A DNA stretch of 64,000 bases from Planctomycetota bacterium (GCA_003389215.1 QQVP01000088.1:1-64000), one strand, 5' to 3'; positions 50,785-61,936 are shown, numbered from the stretch's first letter. Translations and numbers: made by a program. Notes: a model not told the origin generated them from the sequence alone.

Positions 50785-53700
50785 ATGACGAAGCGGAATT
50801 CGAACTACCGACGCGGACGGGCCGAACAACGTCGCGGCGTGCTGCTCTTGGTTTGCATGGTGGTGTTGATTCTGTTTCTGCTCACCTGCATGACGTTTGC
50901 CCTGCACGCGAAGCTGTGGAGCCTCGGTGCCCAGTCGCACGCGGCGGCCGGCCAGGCGGTCGACGCCCGTTGGCAGGACGATCTGCGAGGTATCTTGATG
51001 AGCTTCGTCCGCGGCGACCAGAACCCAATGTCGCCGTTTCGTTACAACAACCTGCTCGACGACCTGTACGGCAACGATTCGATCTCGGGCGCGGTGGTGG
51101 CCTGGCCGCCGGCGCTTTTGAATCCCACGGGCGGCACGACGGCCGTTACCGGTGGCCCGCGCGCAGGCGGGCAGTTCTTCGCGTTGGCCGTCTCGCAGGC
51201 CAGCGCCAGTGGATCCCTCAATCCGGTCAACGGCTATTACAACGGCCGCGTGCTGAGCATCGTCTCTGGTTCGGCCGCCGTCGAGAGCTTTCGTATCGTC
51301 AACTACCGCCGTTACACGGACACGAGCAGCAACGTGTTCGGCCTGTTCGTCATCGCCCCTACAGGCAATGACGGGCCTGTGGAGAGTGGGGCGCGCCGTT
51401 ACCCTCTGGACGGCGACATCGTGTTGATCAACGGCCGCCCCTTCAACGGCACTGGTTTGGGCTTTGACCCGGCGACGGGGACGGTTACCGAGCAAAAGGG
51501 AGCCTTGTTGCCGAACCTTGTCTATTCGATGGCCCGCTCGACGGCGCCCAACTACACGTCCCTTGCAGGTGGCGGCGACGAGGATTACGACGCGGCCGAC
51601 TACAACAACATGTGGCTGGCCGCGATCAGCAGCGCGGGTGTCTTGCGACCTTCCTGGCACGATCCGGCGTTGATCGGCCACGGGCACACAGCGAGTGGTG
51701 TTACACAGCGAATGTACACCTTCCGACCGTCGGGCGGCGGTTCGGGCGACCACCCCGCCTTCCCCGCGCTCGGCTCGCAATGGGACGTCGACAACGACGG
51801 CGACGGCGTGCCCGACAGCGTCTGGATCTACCCGGGCGTTTCGCCGCGGCGCGGCCCCGACGGGCGGCTCTATGTCCCGCTGGTGGCGATGTTGGTGGTC
51901 GATACGGGCGGTAAGGTGAATCTGAACACAGCCGGCACGAATGCCATTCCGGTGACCGGTGCGATTGCGGCCGACGACACGTTCTTCGCCGGGGATCCCA
52001 CGCTGTCGGTGTTGCCCGAGGGTACTGGCTTCGGTCCTGCCGAGATCAATCCGCTGCACGTCTTGAACGGGGACACAACGGTGCGAACGAACGTGATCGG
52101 CTCCCGCCTGGGGACGGACGGGACTCCGGGCAGCAGTGGCGAGGGATTGCTCAGCCTGTTGTTGCAGACGAGCCACTTTGGCGGTGCCGCCGGATTCGGG
52201 CCGCTCGACGTGTGGGGCACGTCGTCGGTGGCCGTGGACGATTATGGTCGGCCTCGCACCGTGTCGCTCTATCCTAGCGACGTCACAACGCCCGAGTTGT
52301 TCATTGCGGACGACCCGTACGAACAGGTGCTCGACCCGGCCGCGGCCGTCGGCACGGATGCTCCCTTCCTGGCAGAGGAAGTTGAAGCGATCTATCGCAG
52401 TGCCGACGTCGATGCGTCATTGCTGTCGCAACGGCTGGTGAACTTGCTGAACCCCCTCGGCATCACCATTGACGGACCTGGCGCGACGATTGGTCATGCC
52501 TCGTGGAGTCTACCGGTCTTCAGCCCGCTGCCACCCGCACAGATTCGCGGGGCCTTTACAGCCGCGAGCGTACCGCCGATGAACTTGCACCTCACGGACT
52601 TTTTTCGAGCGAAGGCACCCACGGTACCGGACTTCAACCCGTTCTTTGCCGGAAGTGCGCTCGGTGTAACCGGCCGCTATTTGCCGTTCGACCTGATGGC
52701 CGGCCTGCGGATGGACGTCAATCGACCCTTTGGCAACGGACGCAATGACGGCACGCCGGGTGCACCCAGCCCCGTTGCGGACGAAGTCCAGGAGGCGGCG
52801 GGCGAGTACGTTTACGGCACAGATACCCAAGCCGCCGCGGACAGCGTCGTCCCGGGGCAGTTTGCCACGAACGTTGTCTTCGATCACAACAATGACGGCA
52901 CGAGTTCGACGGCGGACAAGCTGGCTCGCTACAACTACGCCAAACAGATCTTTCTGCTGTTGATGTTGCTCTCGGACGACGACGCGCACCTGAATGTCAC
53001 GTTCGCCCAGTCCGGTCTATCTGACGTCGCGAAGCGGCAACTCTATGTCCGTCGCCTGGCACAGTACGCGGTCAATGTCGTCGACTTTCGCGATCCCGAC
53101 AGCATCATGACGCCGTTCGAGTACGACCAGGAGCCGTTCGACGCAGGCGGCTGGGAGGTCGATGGCGCCGTCGGTACGACGACCGATCCTGATCGGGGGG
53201 TCGTTTGGGGCAGCGAGGCGCCCACGCTGTTACTTTCCGAGGTGTTGGCGACGCACGATGCCCGGCTCGACGACACGGACGAGGACATGGAGACGGAGAA
53301 GACGACGACGGCTCAGACGGATCCCGACCCGCATTACGACTCGGTGGCGCCGCCGGTGGCATCGTTGTTTATCGAGCTGTACTGCGCGGCCAATCCCTAC
53401 ATCGGTAGTCCCGGTGCACTGGGCAAATGGGGGGCCGATGGTGACGACATCGTGCGCGCCCCCGGAGACCTCTTCGAACACGGCACGAACGTGTTGCGGG
53501 TTTCGCGAGCGAACGGAATGGGGCAGCCGTACTGGCGAATCCTGATTAGTGAGCCACACACCCAAGCCAATAGCGTGGCAGCGCGGCTGAGTAGTCGGCC
53601 GGACACGACGACGCTACAGCCGGACCGATTCGATCTCTTCCTCGATCCGCTAGATTCACAGGCGACCGTGCCGATCGAACGGGCAGTTTGGTTTACCAGT

Positions 53701-55587
53701 GCCAGCCCGACTGATCTGACCGACTATATGCCTGGTCCCGCGGCTCCGCCGGGCTTCCGTCTCTTCAAGAACACGGTTGCCGCGCTGAATCTGGGTCTCA
53801 ACCCCGGGGACTATCTCGTGATCGGTCCGCGGGAGACGACCGAGATGGGGCTGAAGAATGACGGGTCGGGTTTTCCCAGCGATCAGAAATTCGTGCTCAC
53901 GCCCGGAAATCCGGGAGCTGGTAACATCCTGCTCACGAACACCGCTGGTGGCACGGTTTCTCCACCGACAACGGTGCGCGACCCGGCCGTAATGATCGCC
54001 CAGAGTTCGGACTTAGGTTTCCCGGTCGGCCTAAACGTTTCGGCGCCGACCGACTTCTACGCGAGCGTCTCCGGCGGCACTCCCGTCGTGGACGAGGGCG
54101 GGAAGTTTGCGACGCCGATCGGTACCCCGTTGGATAGCAATGCAAGCACGCCCGTCGGCACACTGCTCGCAGAGAACGGACAAACAGCGGTTACCTCGCA
54201 GACGTATCTTAATTTCCGCACGATCTTTTTGCAGCGCCTGGCGGACCCGACGGAACCGTGGAACGCAACTACGAACCCGTACATTACCGTCGACTTCATG
54301 CCGGTTGATCTTAACGTCTTTAATGGGGATAGGAGCGGCGCCAACAAGGATGAAGCCGCGCCCAACCCCAACGCGTTGATCTTCGGCAGCCGACAGCGGG
54401 GAAATAGCAGCTACAACTTCTGGCGACCTGCCATCGATGCGGTGAACCGACCAACCGCGCCGGCGACTGCCGGAAGTGCCATGAGCTATCTTGACTTCGA
54501 AGCGAAGAGTACGCTCGGTTACCTGAATCGCATTCCGGGTGCGAGCGGCTTCGTTTTTGAATTGTTGGCCAATGGTGGCGGAGCGCCGGCCAGGCCGTTT
54601 CCTTGGCTGGTTTGGAACGATCGTCCCTTCACTACGCCGTACGAGCTGATGCAGGTTCCTGCCAGCTCGGCGAGCCGGCTCCTGCTCGAATACGGCGATA
54701 CGATTACCCAGGGTGCGAGGAACGGATATACGGGATCCGAAACGTCATTTCCACATCTGTTGAATTTCTTTTATTCCAGGGATAACAGCAACGCGCTCGT
54801 TCAGGCGACGAACTTCTACCGGCTGTTCGATTTCTTGCAGGTGCCCTCCCACTATGTCGAAGCGCACACGATTCTCAACGCCGCGGCACTCGCTCAGCCG
54901 GGAGCAACGGCGCTCGACCCGGGCGTCTTGGACGGAACCTGGACCGACACCGCCGGCTTTCATCCGCCCTTCAACGTGCTTTCCAAGTACCGTGAACCAG
55001 GCCGAATCAACCTCAATACGATCTACGACGAGGACGTGTTCAAGGCGCTGATGAACGGGCGAAGCGGCCCGACGTGGGCACAGTTTCTGGCCAGTCGAAA
55101 CGGGTCTGGACCCTCATACGTCAACAACCCGTTCCGCTCGGCGGCCGGCTGGGACTTGCACCCGGTGGCGAGTGTCGTGAACGCGCGCACCAACGGCGGC
55201 ATCGACGTGACGCTACTGCGGCCCAGGACCAGCGGGTCGAGTACCCCGCTGTTTGCGCCGCCGACCAGCACTGCCGACTACAACAGCACCCAGCGAAACT
55301 CCTATTTCGCCTACGAGTCGATTCAGCGGCTGGGCAATCTTGTGACCACGCAGTCGAACGTCTACGCGGTGTGGATGACCGTCGGCTACTTCGAAGTTAC
55401 CGAAGGCGCCGTTGACGCCGCCCATCCGGACGGGATCTACCTCGGTGCGGAGATGGGTACCGACACCGGCGATATCCGCCGGCATCGGGCCTTCTTCATC
55501 GTCGATCGCTCGATTCCCGTGGCCTACGAGAATGGGCACGACCACAACGCCGACAAGACGATTCGCCTGCAACGATTCATCGAGTAG
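50785..55587 (+). CDS. Very large (1600 aa) GspK/PilX-like pilus-cluster protein
   Basis: RRGVLLLVCMVVLILFLLTCMTFALHAKLW N-terminal hydrophobic segment; VDTGGKVNLNTAG and GRINLNTIYD; terminal gene of secretion/pilin cluster. Confidence 0.8.
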   Translation: MTKRNSNYRRGRAEQRRGVLLLVCMVVLILFLLTCMTFALHAKLWSLGAQSHAAAGQAVDARWQDDLRGILMSFVRGDQNPMSPFRYNNLLDDLYGNDSISGAVVAWPPALLNPTGGTTAVTGGPRAGGQFFALAVSQASASGSLNPVNGYYNGRVLSIVSGSAAVESFRIVNYRRYTDTSSNVFGLFVIAPTGNDGPVESGARRYPLDGDIVLINGRPFNGTGLGFDPATGTVTEQKGALLPNLVYSMARSTAPNYTSLAGGGDEDYDAADYNNMWLAAISSAGVLRPSWHDPALIGHGHTASGVTQRMYTFRPSGGGSGDHPAFPALGSQWDVDNDGDGVPDSVWIYPGVSPRRGPDGRLYVPLVAMLVVDTGGKVNLNTAGTNAIPVTGAIAADDTFFAGDPTLSVLPEGTGFGPAEINPLHVLNGDTTVRTNVIGSRLGTDGTPGSSGEGLLSLLLQTSHFGGAAGFGPLDVWGTSSVAVDDYGRPRTVSLYPSDVTTPELFIADDPYEQVLDPAAAVGTDAPFLAEEVEAIYRSADVDASLLSQRLVNLLNPLGITIDGPGATIGHASWSLPVFSPLPPAQIRGAFTAASVPPMNLHLTDFFRAKAPTVPDFNPFFAGSALGVTGRYLPFDLMAGLRMDVNRPFGNGRNDGTPGAPSPVADEVQEAAGEYVYGTDTQAAADSVVPGQFATNVVFDHNNDGTSSTADKLARYNYAKQIFLLLMLLSDDDAHLNVTFAQSGLSDVAKRQLYVRRLAQYAVNVVDFRDPDSIMTPFEYDQEPFDAGGWEVDGAVGTTTDPDRGVVWGSEAPTLLLSEVLATHDARLDDTDEDMETEKTTTAQTDPDPHYDSVAPPVASLFIELYCAANPYIGSPGALGKWGADGDDIVRAPGDLFEHGTNVLRVSRANGMGQPYWRILISEPHTQANSVAARLSSRPDTTTLQPDRFDLFLDPLDSQATVPIERAVWFTSASPTDLTDYMPGPAAPPGFRLFKNTVAALNLGLNPGDYLVIGPRETTEMGLKNDGSGFPSDQKFVLTPGNPGAGNILLTNTAGGTVSPPTTVRDPAVMIAQSSDLGFPVGLNVSAPTDFYASVSGGTPVVDEGGKFATPIGTPLDSNASTPVGTLLAENGQTAVTSQTYLNFRTIFLQRLADPTEPWNATTNPYITVDFMPVDLNVFNGDRSGANKDEAAPNPNALIFGSRQRGNSSYNFWRPAIDAVNRPTAPATAGSAMSYLDFEAKSTLGYLNRIPGASGFVFELLANGGGAPARPFPWLVWNDRPFTTPYELMQVPASSASRLLLEYGDTITQGARNGYTGSETSFPHLLNFFYSRDNSNALVQATNFYRLFDFLQVPSHYVEAHTILNAAALAQPGATALDPGVLDGTWTDTAGFHPPFNVLSKYREPGRINLNTIYDEDVFKALMNGRSGPTWAQFLASRNGSGPSYVNNPFRSAAGWDLHPVASVVNARTNGGIDVTLLRPRTSGSSTPLFAPPTSTADYNSTQRNSYFAYESIQRLGNLVTTQSNVYAVWMTVGYFEVTEGAVDAAHPDGIYLGAEMGTDTGDIRRHRAFFIVDRSIPVAYENGHDHNADKTIRLQRFIE

Positions 55588-55683
55588 ACATCCACCGACC
55601 ATCGCGGCCCGTTGAAGGGCCCCGGCGGGGCGTCGCAAGCCGGCAAGGGGATCGCCGCCCGTTGATGTCGCACGCGAAGACCG

Positions 55684-56712
55684 TCAGGCGTTGGCCAGGA
55701 TGTGCAGAATGTCGCCGTCCTGGATGACGTAGTCCTTCGTCTCCTGCCGCATCAGCTTGGCGGCCTTCACCTCGCGCTCGCTGCCAAGGCGAAACAGGTC
55801 GTCGCAGCTCATCGTCTCGGCCCGCACGAAGCCGCGGGCCAGGTCGCTATGAATGCCGTCGGCCGCGTCGACCGCGGTCGCCCCCTGAGGGATCATCCAG
55901 GTGCGAACCTCCTTGTCGCCGGCGGTAAAGAACAGCATCTGACCCGATTCGCCGAGAATCTTGCGAATCACCGTATCGCGATCGATCTGCCCGATACCCA
56001 GCTCGGCCATCATCTCTTCCCGCTCGTCCGCTTCCATGGCGTCCAGTTCGACGGCCAGCCCCACGGGAATCGCCAAGGCGGTGATGCCCTCGGGCGCGGC
56101 GTTGACCAGCGCGTCGGGATCGGACTCGTCGTCGGCCGTGTTGAAGATCACCATCCGCGGCTTTTCGGTGAGCAACTGAAACGAACGGGTGGCCCGCTGC
56201 TGCTCGTCGGTCATCTCGATCTCGGTGAGCGGTGTGCCCGCTTCGAGCGTCTCCAGAAGTGGTTCGAGCGCTTCGAGCTCGGCCTTCTCCTGATCGCGGG
56301 TCGGTCGCGGTTTCTTGATCGACTCGCGGAGCTTCTCGATTCGTCGGGCGACGATGTCCATGTCGGCCAGCAGCAGGTCCTCGGCCAGCGAGTTGGCCTC
56401 GGCCAGCGGATCGGCACCGGTGAATGCCCCCACCACATGAACCAGGCAGCCCGCCTCGCGTATCAAGCTCAGACGCGAGGCGTTGCCCTCGTGACTTCGC
56501 TCGAGTCCGGGCGTGTCGACCAGCTGCAAGGCAGCCAGGGTCACCTTCTTCGGTTGGTAGATGTCGCAGAGGGGGCCGACGCGGGGCTCGGGCACGGTGG
56601 CCATGGCCGACTGCGTGCTGTGCGAGAGCGAAGGATCGGCCGCGACTTCGGTCAGCCACTCGAAGAGGGTGCTCTTGCCCGAGCCCTGATATCCGACGAT
56701 GCCGATCTTCAT
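55684..56712 (-). CDS. YchF/OBG-family P-loop NTPase with TGS-like C-terminus
   Basis: MKIGIVGYQGSGKSTLFEWLT, VDTPGLERSHEGNASRLSLIREAGCLVHVV, VIFNTADDE (non-canonical G4), DYVIQDGDILHILANA. Confidence 0.85.
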   Translation of the reverse strand: MKIGIVGYQGSGKSTLFEWLTEVAADPSLSHSTQSAMATVPEPRVGPLCDIYQPKKVTLAALQLVDTPGLERSHEGNASRLSLIREAGCLVHVVGAFTGADPLAEANSLAEDLLLADMDIVARRIEKLRESIKKPRPTRDQEKAELEALEPLLETLEAGTPLTEIEMTDEQQRATRSFQLLTEKPRMVIFNTADDESDPDALVNAAPEGITALAIPVGLAVELDAMEADEREEMMAELGIGQIDRDTVIRKILGESGQMLFFTAGDKEVRTWMIPQGATAVDAADGIHSDLARGFVRAETMSCDDLFRLGSEREVKAAKLMRQETKDYVIQDGDILHILANA

Positions 56713-56745
56713 CCTGATTGACGTCCCGAGGCTGCCGATATTCCG

Positions 56746-59277
56746 TTAACGGCCGCCGGCAGAACCCTGGTCGAGTGCCGCGGCCAATTGCGCGAGTTGC
56801 TGTTCTACCGCCTCGGTTTGTTGTTTGTCCAGGGTCTTCCCGCCGAAGCGTACGCGATAGAAGAATTCGACCAGTTGCTTCGGCAGGTGGGCGACCTCGC
56901 GCAGCGCCCCACGGGCTCGCAACTCGCCGCCGATCGTGACGGCGAATTCGTGTTGCGTTTGGGTCGGGGCCCGCGCCAGACCGTGCGCGGCGAGTAGCTT
57001 CTCGAGCCGCTGGTAGAACTCGACGACGGGATAGGTGCGCGAATCACCCTGGATGGCGCGTCGTCGTCGCCGGCCGCGGGCGAGGTGCACAAGCCTGCGA
57101 AGGAGCCAGACGGTGAACGTCACGAGCGTGACCGCGAGCAGCGCTAGCAGGAATCCTCGCAGCGTCAACACTTCGACCAGCAATTGCCGCCAGGTCTCGG
57201 CGTCGAACAGCGACTTCCAGAAGGCCGGCACGGTCTCTTGCCACATTTCCTTGGTGAACACGTGGGAAACGCCCTCGCCGACGCGCGACAACGGCCGATA
57301 GATCAGATCGCCCTGGCGCTGGGCGTCGAGGCCGACCACGTAATTGCTCCACAGGTACTGGCTGTAATCGAGCAACTCGCTCACCCCGGTCAACAAGCCG
57401 ATCGACGACTCGGCGCCAAAGTCGGCATCGCCGCCAGGCGTCGGATCGAGCCGCAACCAGGCTCCATAGAGTTGTGTGGCCTCGGTGCGCAGACGCGACG
57501 GCACGTCGTCGGGACGCAGGTAGACCTCGACCCACGAATGGGCGTGTCGCTGTTCGATGGCAAAGAAGCCGCCGTAAGAATTCGAGCGATCGGCCTTGAA
57601 GCCCACGACCACACGTGCGGGAATCTCCTGACTTCGCAGCATCAAGGTTAGCGCACTGGCAAAGTACTCGCAATGACCGATCGGCTTCTCGGCGATGAAT
57701 TGCTCTACCGGGTCAAGCCGACGACCGCGGTCTTGCCCGTCGAGTGAGTAAGCGAACCGCGGATCGAAGAGGAAGTAGTCTTCCAAGAGGCGCGCCTTCT
57801 CGAGGCGACTGAAGCCTTCGTCGGCACCGCGCTGCATGGCGGCTTCTTTCGCGGCATCCTCCAGAACGCGGGCCGCTTCGGCCCGGAGTCGCGGAAAAGG
57901 GTCTTCGCCGCCGGGACCACGCGGAAGGCGAGTTAGCGCCTGCAGCCGCGGCGCCGTCAGGCGTTGCATAACGGGATTGACGCGACGCTGCACGATCTGC
58001 CGCTGTTGTTGGTCGAAGCCGTAGGTGGTCAGCTCGAGGCGTAGCTTCGAGCGGACGGGCGGCTTTCGTTCAAGCTGGTCGCGCGAGGCGCTCCAGCTGA
58101 CACGAAGATCGCCCTCGGTCACAGCTGGGTAGACGAAGAAGACGGTCTTTTCGCGGCGCAGAGGTTCGAGAGTCGTATCTTGAATGACGGATTTTCCACT
58201 TGGGCGCAGGGCGGCGGCGAATTGCGGGTCCAAATCAGGTCCGCCGTGTTGCGTCGCGGCATGACTCGACTTCGTACGCGTCCAGCGACTGCGACCGCCG
58301 GAGATATCGTAGTTCTCCAACACGGTGCCACGGAACAACAGGGTCCCCTGCACTGTCAGCAGCTGTTGCGCTTCGTCAAAGAAGCGGACGTTCATCACGT
58401 CGCGAGTGCTTTGGAAGGCGCGTCCCAACTCGCCGAGCTCCACGGTGTCCGAGAAGCCGACGATCCGCTGGGCCGTCGGGGCCGAGGCGATCAACTGCTT
58501 CTGTCCGGTTCGCGGGATGATGAAGAAGAAGAGCGTCGTCAGGCCAATCGTCAGCAGACACTGCACGGCCGCGCTGCCGCCGACGGCCGGCAACACGTCC
58601 TTGACGGTCACGGCGGCGGGCAGGGGCTCGACGACCATCCGCGTCGCGCGGCGGGGGCCAAAACCGCCCAAGAGACTCTCCCAGACACCGCGGTCCTGGG
58701 GCGATCTTTCCGGTCGCAGCGCGTGTGACTCGCGAAGCAGCAGGAACAGAGCAAGGGCGACCAGGGCGATCAACAGGTACACGACCAGCAACACCCCGAA
58801 GAGCAGACCGAAGTTGAGCGCCGAAGCGACCATCACCTGGAGCAGACTCAGCATCAGGAGCTGCCAGTAGGTGCGCTCGTCCTTCTGTTGAAAGAGCAGA
58901 ATCACTTGCAGGTAGACCAGCAGGTTGGCGAGCGCCAGCAGCTGATTGCCCCGGTCGAAATTGAAGAAGTCGATGAGCGCAATCGTGACCGCCAGCAGCG
59001 CTCCCAGATTGGCGACGAACCGGTTCAGCCGCAACCAACCGCGGATGTCGGTCACGTAAATGCTCGTTGCCGCCGCGGCCGCCGACAGAAGCGGAAGCGT
59101 CACGTTCTGCTGGCCGATGCCGAACAGCAGCGTCCCCAGGGTCGCCAGCGTCGCCACGCAAATCTGAAACAGTCGTTCCACAGACACGGCGTTACCCTGG
59201 CGGTTCGAAAACGGATTCGGCAACACGCGTTGCGGTTGCATCAGGTAGCTTGTCTGCCGCGGCTGCACCCGTGGCAA
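56746..59277 (-). CDS. TgpA-like transglutaminase-domain membrane protein
   Basis: N-terminal TMs, GHCEYFASALTLMLRSQEIPARVVVGF, HAHSWVEVYL, C-terminal DUF4129-like tail. Confidence 0.9.
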   Translation of the reverse strand: MPRVQPRQTSYLMQPQRVLPNPFSNRQGNAVSVERLFQICVATLATLGTLLFGIGQQNVTLPLLSAAAAATSIYVTDIRGWLRLNRFVANLGALLAVTIALIDFFNFDRGNQLLALANLLVYLQVILLFQQKDERTYWQLLMLSLLQVMVASALNFGLLFGVLLVVYLLIALVALALFLLLRESHALRPERSPQDRGVWESLLGGFGPRRATRMVVEPLPAAVTVKDVLPAVGGSAAVQCLLTIGLTTLFFFIIPRTGQKQLIASAPTAQRIVGFSDTVELGELGRAFQSTRDVMNVRFFDEAQQLLTVQGTLLFRGTVLENYDISGGRSRWTRTKSSHAATQHGGPDLDPQFAAALRPSGKSVIQDTTLEPLRREKTVFFVYPAVTEGDLRVSWSASRDQLERKPPVRSKLRLELTTYGFDQQQRQIVQRRVNPVMQRLTAPRLQALTRLPRGPGGEDPFPRLRAEAARVLEDAAKEAAMQRGADEGFSRLEKARLLEDYFLFDPRFAYSLDGQDRGRRLDPVEQFIAEKPIGHCEYFASALTLMLRSQEIPARVVVGFKADRSNSYGGFFAIEQRHAHSWVEVYLRPDDVPSRLRTEATQLYGAWLRLDPTPGGDADFGAESSIGLLTGVSELLDYSQYLWSNYVVGLDAQRQGDLIYRPLSRVGEGVSHVFTKEMWQETVPAFWKSLFDAETWRQLLVEVLTLRGFLLALLAVTLVTFTVWLLRRLVHLARGRRRRRAIQGDSRTYPVVEFYQRLEKLLAAHGLARAPTQTQHEFAVTIGGELRARGALREVAHLPKQLVEFFYRVRFGGKTLDKQQTEAVEQQLAQLAAALDQGSAGGR

Positions 59278-60577
59278 ACTTTGCGTCGTCGGTTACCGAT
59301 GGCTGCTCGGCCGGTTGGAAGAAGTCGGCCATCGTGTTGCTGCCTACGTCGATGACGTGCAGTCGTTGTCGCAACTCCGGCCAACGTGGATCGGTGCGCA
59401 CCTCGTCGAGCTGGTCAATGTCGGTGCTTGCCGGGCCGGCGTCCGCGGCAACTTCCGTCTGGGCGACGGGTTCGTCGGGTTGGAGTCCTGCGAGATCGAT
59501 CCCAGGCAGTGATCGCGTTGTGACAAGCACGACCGGTGTGCCGGGACGCGTCTCCTGCAAGGCGAAACGCAACAGCGCCGGCAAACTCTCGCCGCGGTCC
59601 GCTCGGGCGACGGCCAGCGCCTCGAGCAGGCGGCTCGTGGTGGCGGTCGAGGCGTTCCCCAACAACGCGGCGGGCCGCCGACCGCCGAGCCCCAGCAGGA
59701 ACGCGCCCTCGGCGCGACGGCAGATCTCCGCCGTCATCGTGGCTGCCAGGCTGACGGCCGATTCCACGAGAGGATCTTCTTCACGGGCGAAGTTTCCGCT
59801 GCTCGCCAGATCGACTAACAAAGCAAGATCACGATGCTGCCGTCGTTCGAACTGACGCACCACCGGCACGCCCCGTCGGGCGGTCGTCCGCCAGTGAATC
59901 CAACGTCGGACGTCGCCTTGCTTCCAGTCGCGCAGACCGTGAAATTCGCCCTCACGAGCCAGCTGAGGTTGTGGACGGGCCAGGCTGCCGCGAAACGACT
60001 CGCGATAGAGGCGATTCCACGCCGGGCCGAGCTGGCCGCGTCGCGGCAAGACGATCAGCTCGTCGACTCGATCGTCGCGAAGCACGCGTCGCACCAAACC
60101 GAGGGGAAAGCGCGTGCGAATCGTGACAGGGCCAAAACGATAACGTCCGCGACGGAAGAACCGGCCGCGATAGCTAACCCGCGTGGTGCCGCCATAGGGC
60201 AATCGCCAGGCCACCGCCCGTCCACGACAGCGATCGGCCCGGCCGCTCGCGTCTTCGTGGCAGATGGTGTCTTCCAGGGCCAGTGCCCAACTGGAAAGTC
60301 TCAGCACGGCCGAGCGGAGCGGTCGTTTTTCGAGGAGATGGTCGATGACGACCCGGTCCCCCGCCTCGACGCGTTCGGGCAGCCGTCGCCGCACGTGCAC
60401 CCCGCGCAGGGCATCGACGGTCATTCGCCAGTTCAGCAGCAGCGGGCCGGACATCATGCCGGCCAAAGCGAGGAGGAGATTGATCTCGCGGAGCACGGCC
60501 CCGGTGACGACGAAGCCCAGCACGATCAGATAGTAATAACCCTCGCGACAGATTCGGGATGACTGCTTCTGCGTCAT
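59192..60577 (-). CDS. DUF58 domain-containing protein
   Basis: GEFHGLRDWKQGDVRRWIHWRTTARRGVPVVRQFE; overlaps downstream transglutaminase gene. Confidence 0.93.
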   Translation of the reverse strand: MTQKQSSRICREGYYYLIVLGFVVTGAVLREINLLLALAGMMSGPLLLNWRMTVDALRGVHVRRRLPERVEAGDRVVIDHLLEKRPLRSAVLRLSSWALALEDTICHEDASGRADRCRGRAVAWRLPYGGTTRVSYRGRFFRRGRYRFGPVTIRTRFPLGLVRRVLRDDRVDELIVLPRRGQLGPAWNRLYRESFRGSLARPQPQLAREGEFHGLRDWKQGDVRRWIHWRTTARRGVPVVRQFERRQHRDLALLVDLASSGNFAREEDPLVESAVSLAATMTAEICRRAEGAFLLGLGGRRPAALLGNASTATTSRLLEALAVARADRGESLPALLRFALQETRPGTPVVLVTTRSLPGIDLAGLQPDEPVAQTEVAADAGPASTDIDQLDEVRTDPRWPELRQRLHVIDVGSNTMADFFQPAEQPSVTDDAKFATGAAAADKLPDATATRVAESVFEPPG

Positions 60578-60681
60578 GTCTCGCGGCTCGCGTCGAAGTG
60601 TTACTTTGGCCTGCCCCGGGCCCGTCGCGATGGATGACGTCGCGATGGATGACGGCGCTATGGTTGACTGCGCGGAACGCT

Positions 60682-61623
60682 TTATCCAGGAATTGCAACG
60701 CCGTCGACGAGCCGCTCGATGATCGCCTCGATTGCGTCTCGCTGGGAACCGTTGAGGTACCCACGGGCCAACACGCGATGCGACAGTACCGGAATCGCCA
60801 GGCGTTTCACATCGTCGGGTATGACGAAGTCGCGTCCCTCGACGAGCGCGAGTCCCTGGCTGGCACGATACAAGCAGAGCGTCGCCCGCGTGCTCGCACC
60901 GACCTGCAATTCCTCACTGGTTCGCGTCGCCTCGATCAGATCGAGCAAGTAATCGTGAATCGTCTCGTCGACCCTTACCTCACGCACCCTTGCCTGCAAG
61001 GAAACAATATCCTCGCTGCTGAGAACCGGTTGCAAAGCGTCGACCGGCTCACCGCCGCGATGACTGGTCAGCACTTGTAGTTCGTCTTCTCGGCTGGGAT
61101 AGCCCACCGCGATCCGCATGAGAAACCGATCGAGTTGGCTTTCCGGCAGCGGGTAGGTCCCTTCAAACTCGAAGGGATTCTGCGTGGCGATCACCATGAA
61201 CGGCTCGGGCAGCGGATGGCTTTGACCGTCGACCGAGACCTGGCGATCGCTCATCGCCTCGAGCAGTGCACTCTGGGTACGGGGCGTGGTGCGATTGATT
61301 TCGTCGGCCAGGATGATGTTGGCGAACACCGGGCCGGGCACGTATTTGAACTCGCCCGTCTGGGCTTGATAGACGCTGCCGCCCGTGATGTCGCTGGGCA
61401 ACAGATCGGGCGTAAACTGAATGCGGCAGAAGTCGCCGCTGACGCTCTTCGCCAGGGCCTTGCCGATGAGCGTCTTGCCGACGCCCGGCACATCTTCCAG
61501 GAGGACGTGCTCGCCGGCGAGCAGGGCCACGGTGCAGAGCCTGACCACCTCGGGCTTGCCCAGCACCACGCGACAGATGTTCGCCTCGAGCTCCGCAACG
61601 AGATTTTGCATCTCGGTCGCCAT
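60682..61623 (-). CDS. MoxR-family AAA ATPase
   Basis: GEHVLLEDVPGVGKTLIGKALAKS, ADEINRTTPRTQSALLEAM, ATQNPFEFEGTYPLPESQLDRF. Confidence 0.95.
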   Translation of the reverse strand: MATEMQNLVAELEANICRVVLGKPEVVRLCTVALLAGEHVLLEDVPGVGKTLIGKALAKSVSGDFCRIQFTPDLLPSDITGGSVYQAQTGEFKYVPGPVFANIILADEINRTTPRTQSALLEAMSDRQVSVDGQSHPLPEPFMVIATQNPFEFEGTYPLPESQLDRFLMRIAVGYPSREDELQVLTSHRGGEPVDALQPVLSSEDIVSLQARVREVRVDETIHDYLLDLIEATRTSEELQVGASTRATLCLYRASQGLALVEGRDFVIPDDVKRLAIPVLSHRVLARGYLNGSQRDAIEAIIERLVDGVAIPG

Positions 61624-61936
61624 GATGCTGTTCTCTGTCTTGGGCGGTCTGGCGTCTCTGGTCGCAAGCGGGGCACGGCTCCCCCAGGGGGAGTGAGACT
61701 TGCCTCGCCAAAGACGCGAGCGACCGAGCGCCCGGGCCGCCAGAACGGCCACCGCTAGATCGCCTCCCTACGCCCCTTCATGATACCGCGCGGACCCTTG
61801 AAAAGACAGCACCGCACGGTTCTTCCGGGCGTTAGGCCCGCCTCGGCATCGACGAGACGGCGGCGCGATTCAAGCACGGCCGCGAACGGGAGCAAGTCGC
61901 GATTGCTGCTGCGCCGGGCAGAGAGTCAGGACTCGC

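Noticed and set aside
50587-52176. 529-aa minus-strand ORF
   Set aside because: Antisense to the GspK/PilX-like gene; YRWE repeats come from the 24-bp DNA tandem repeat.
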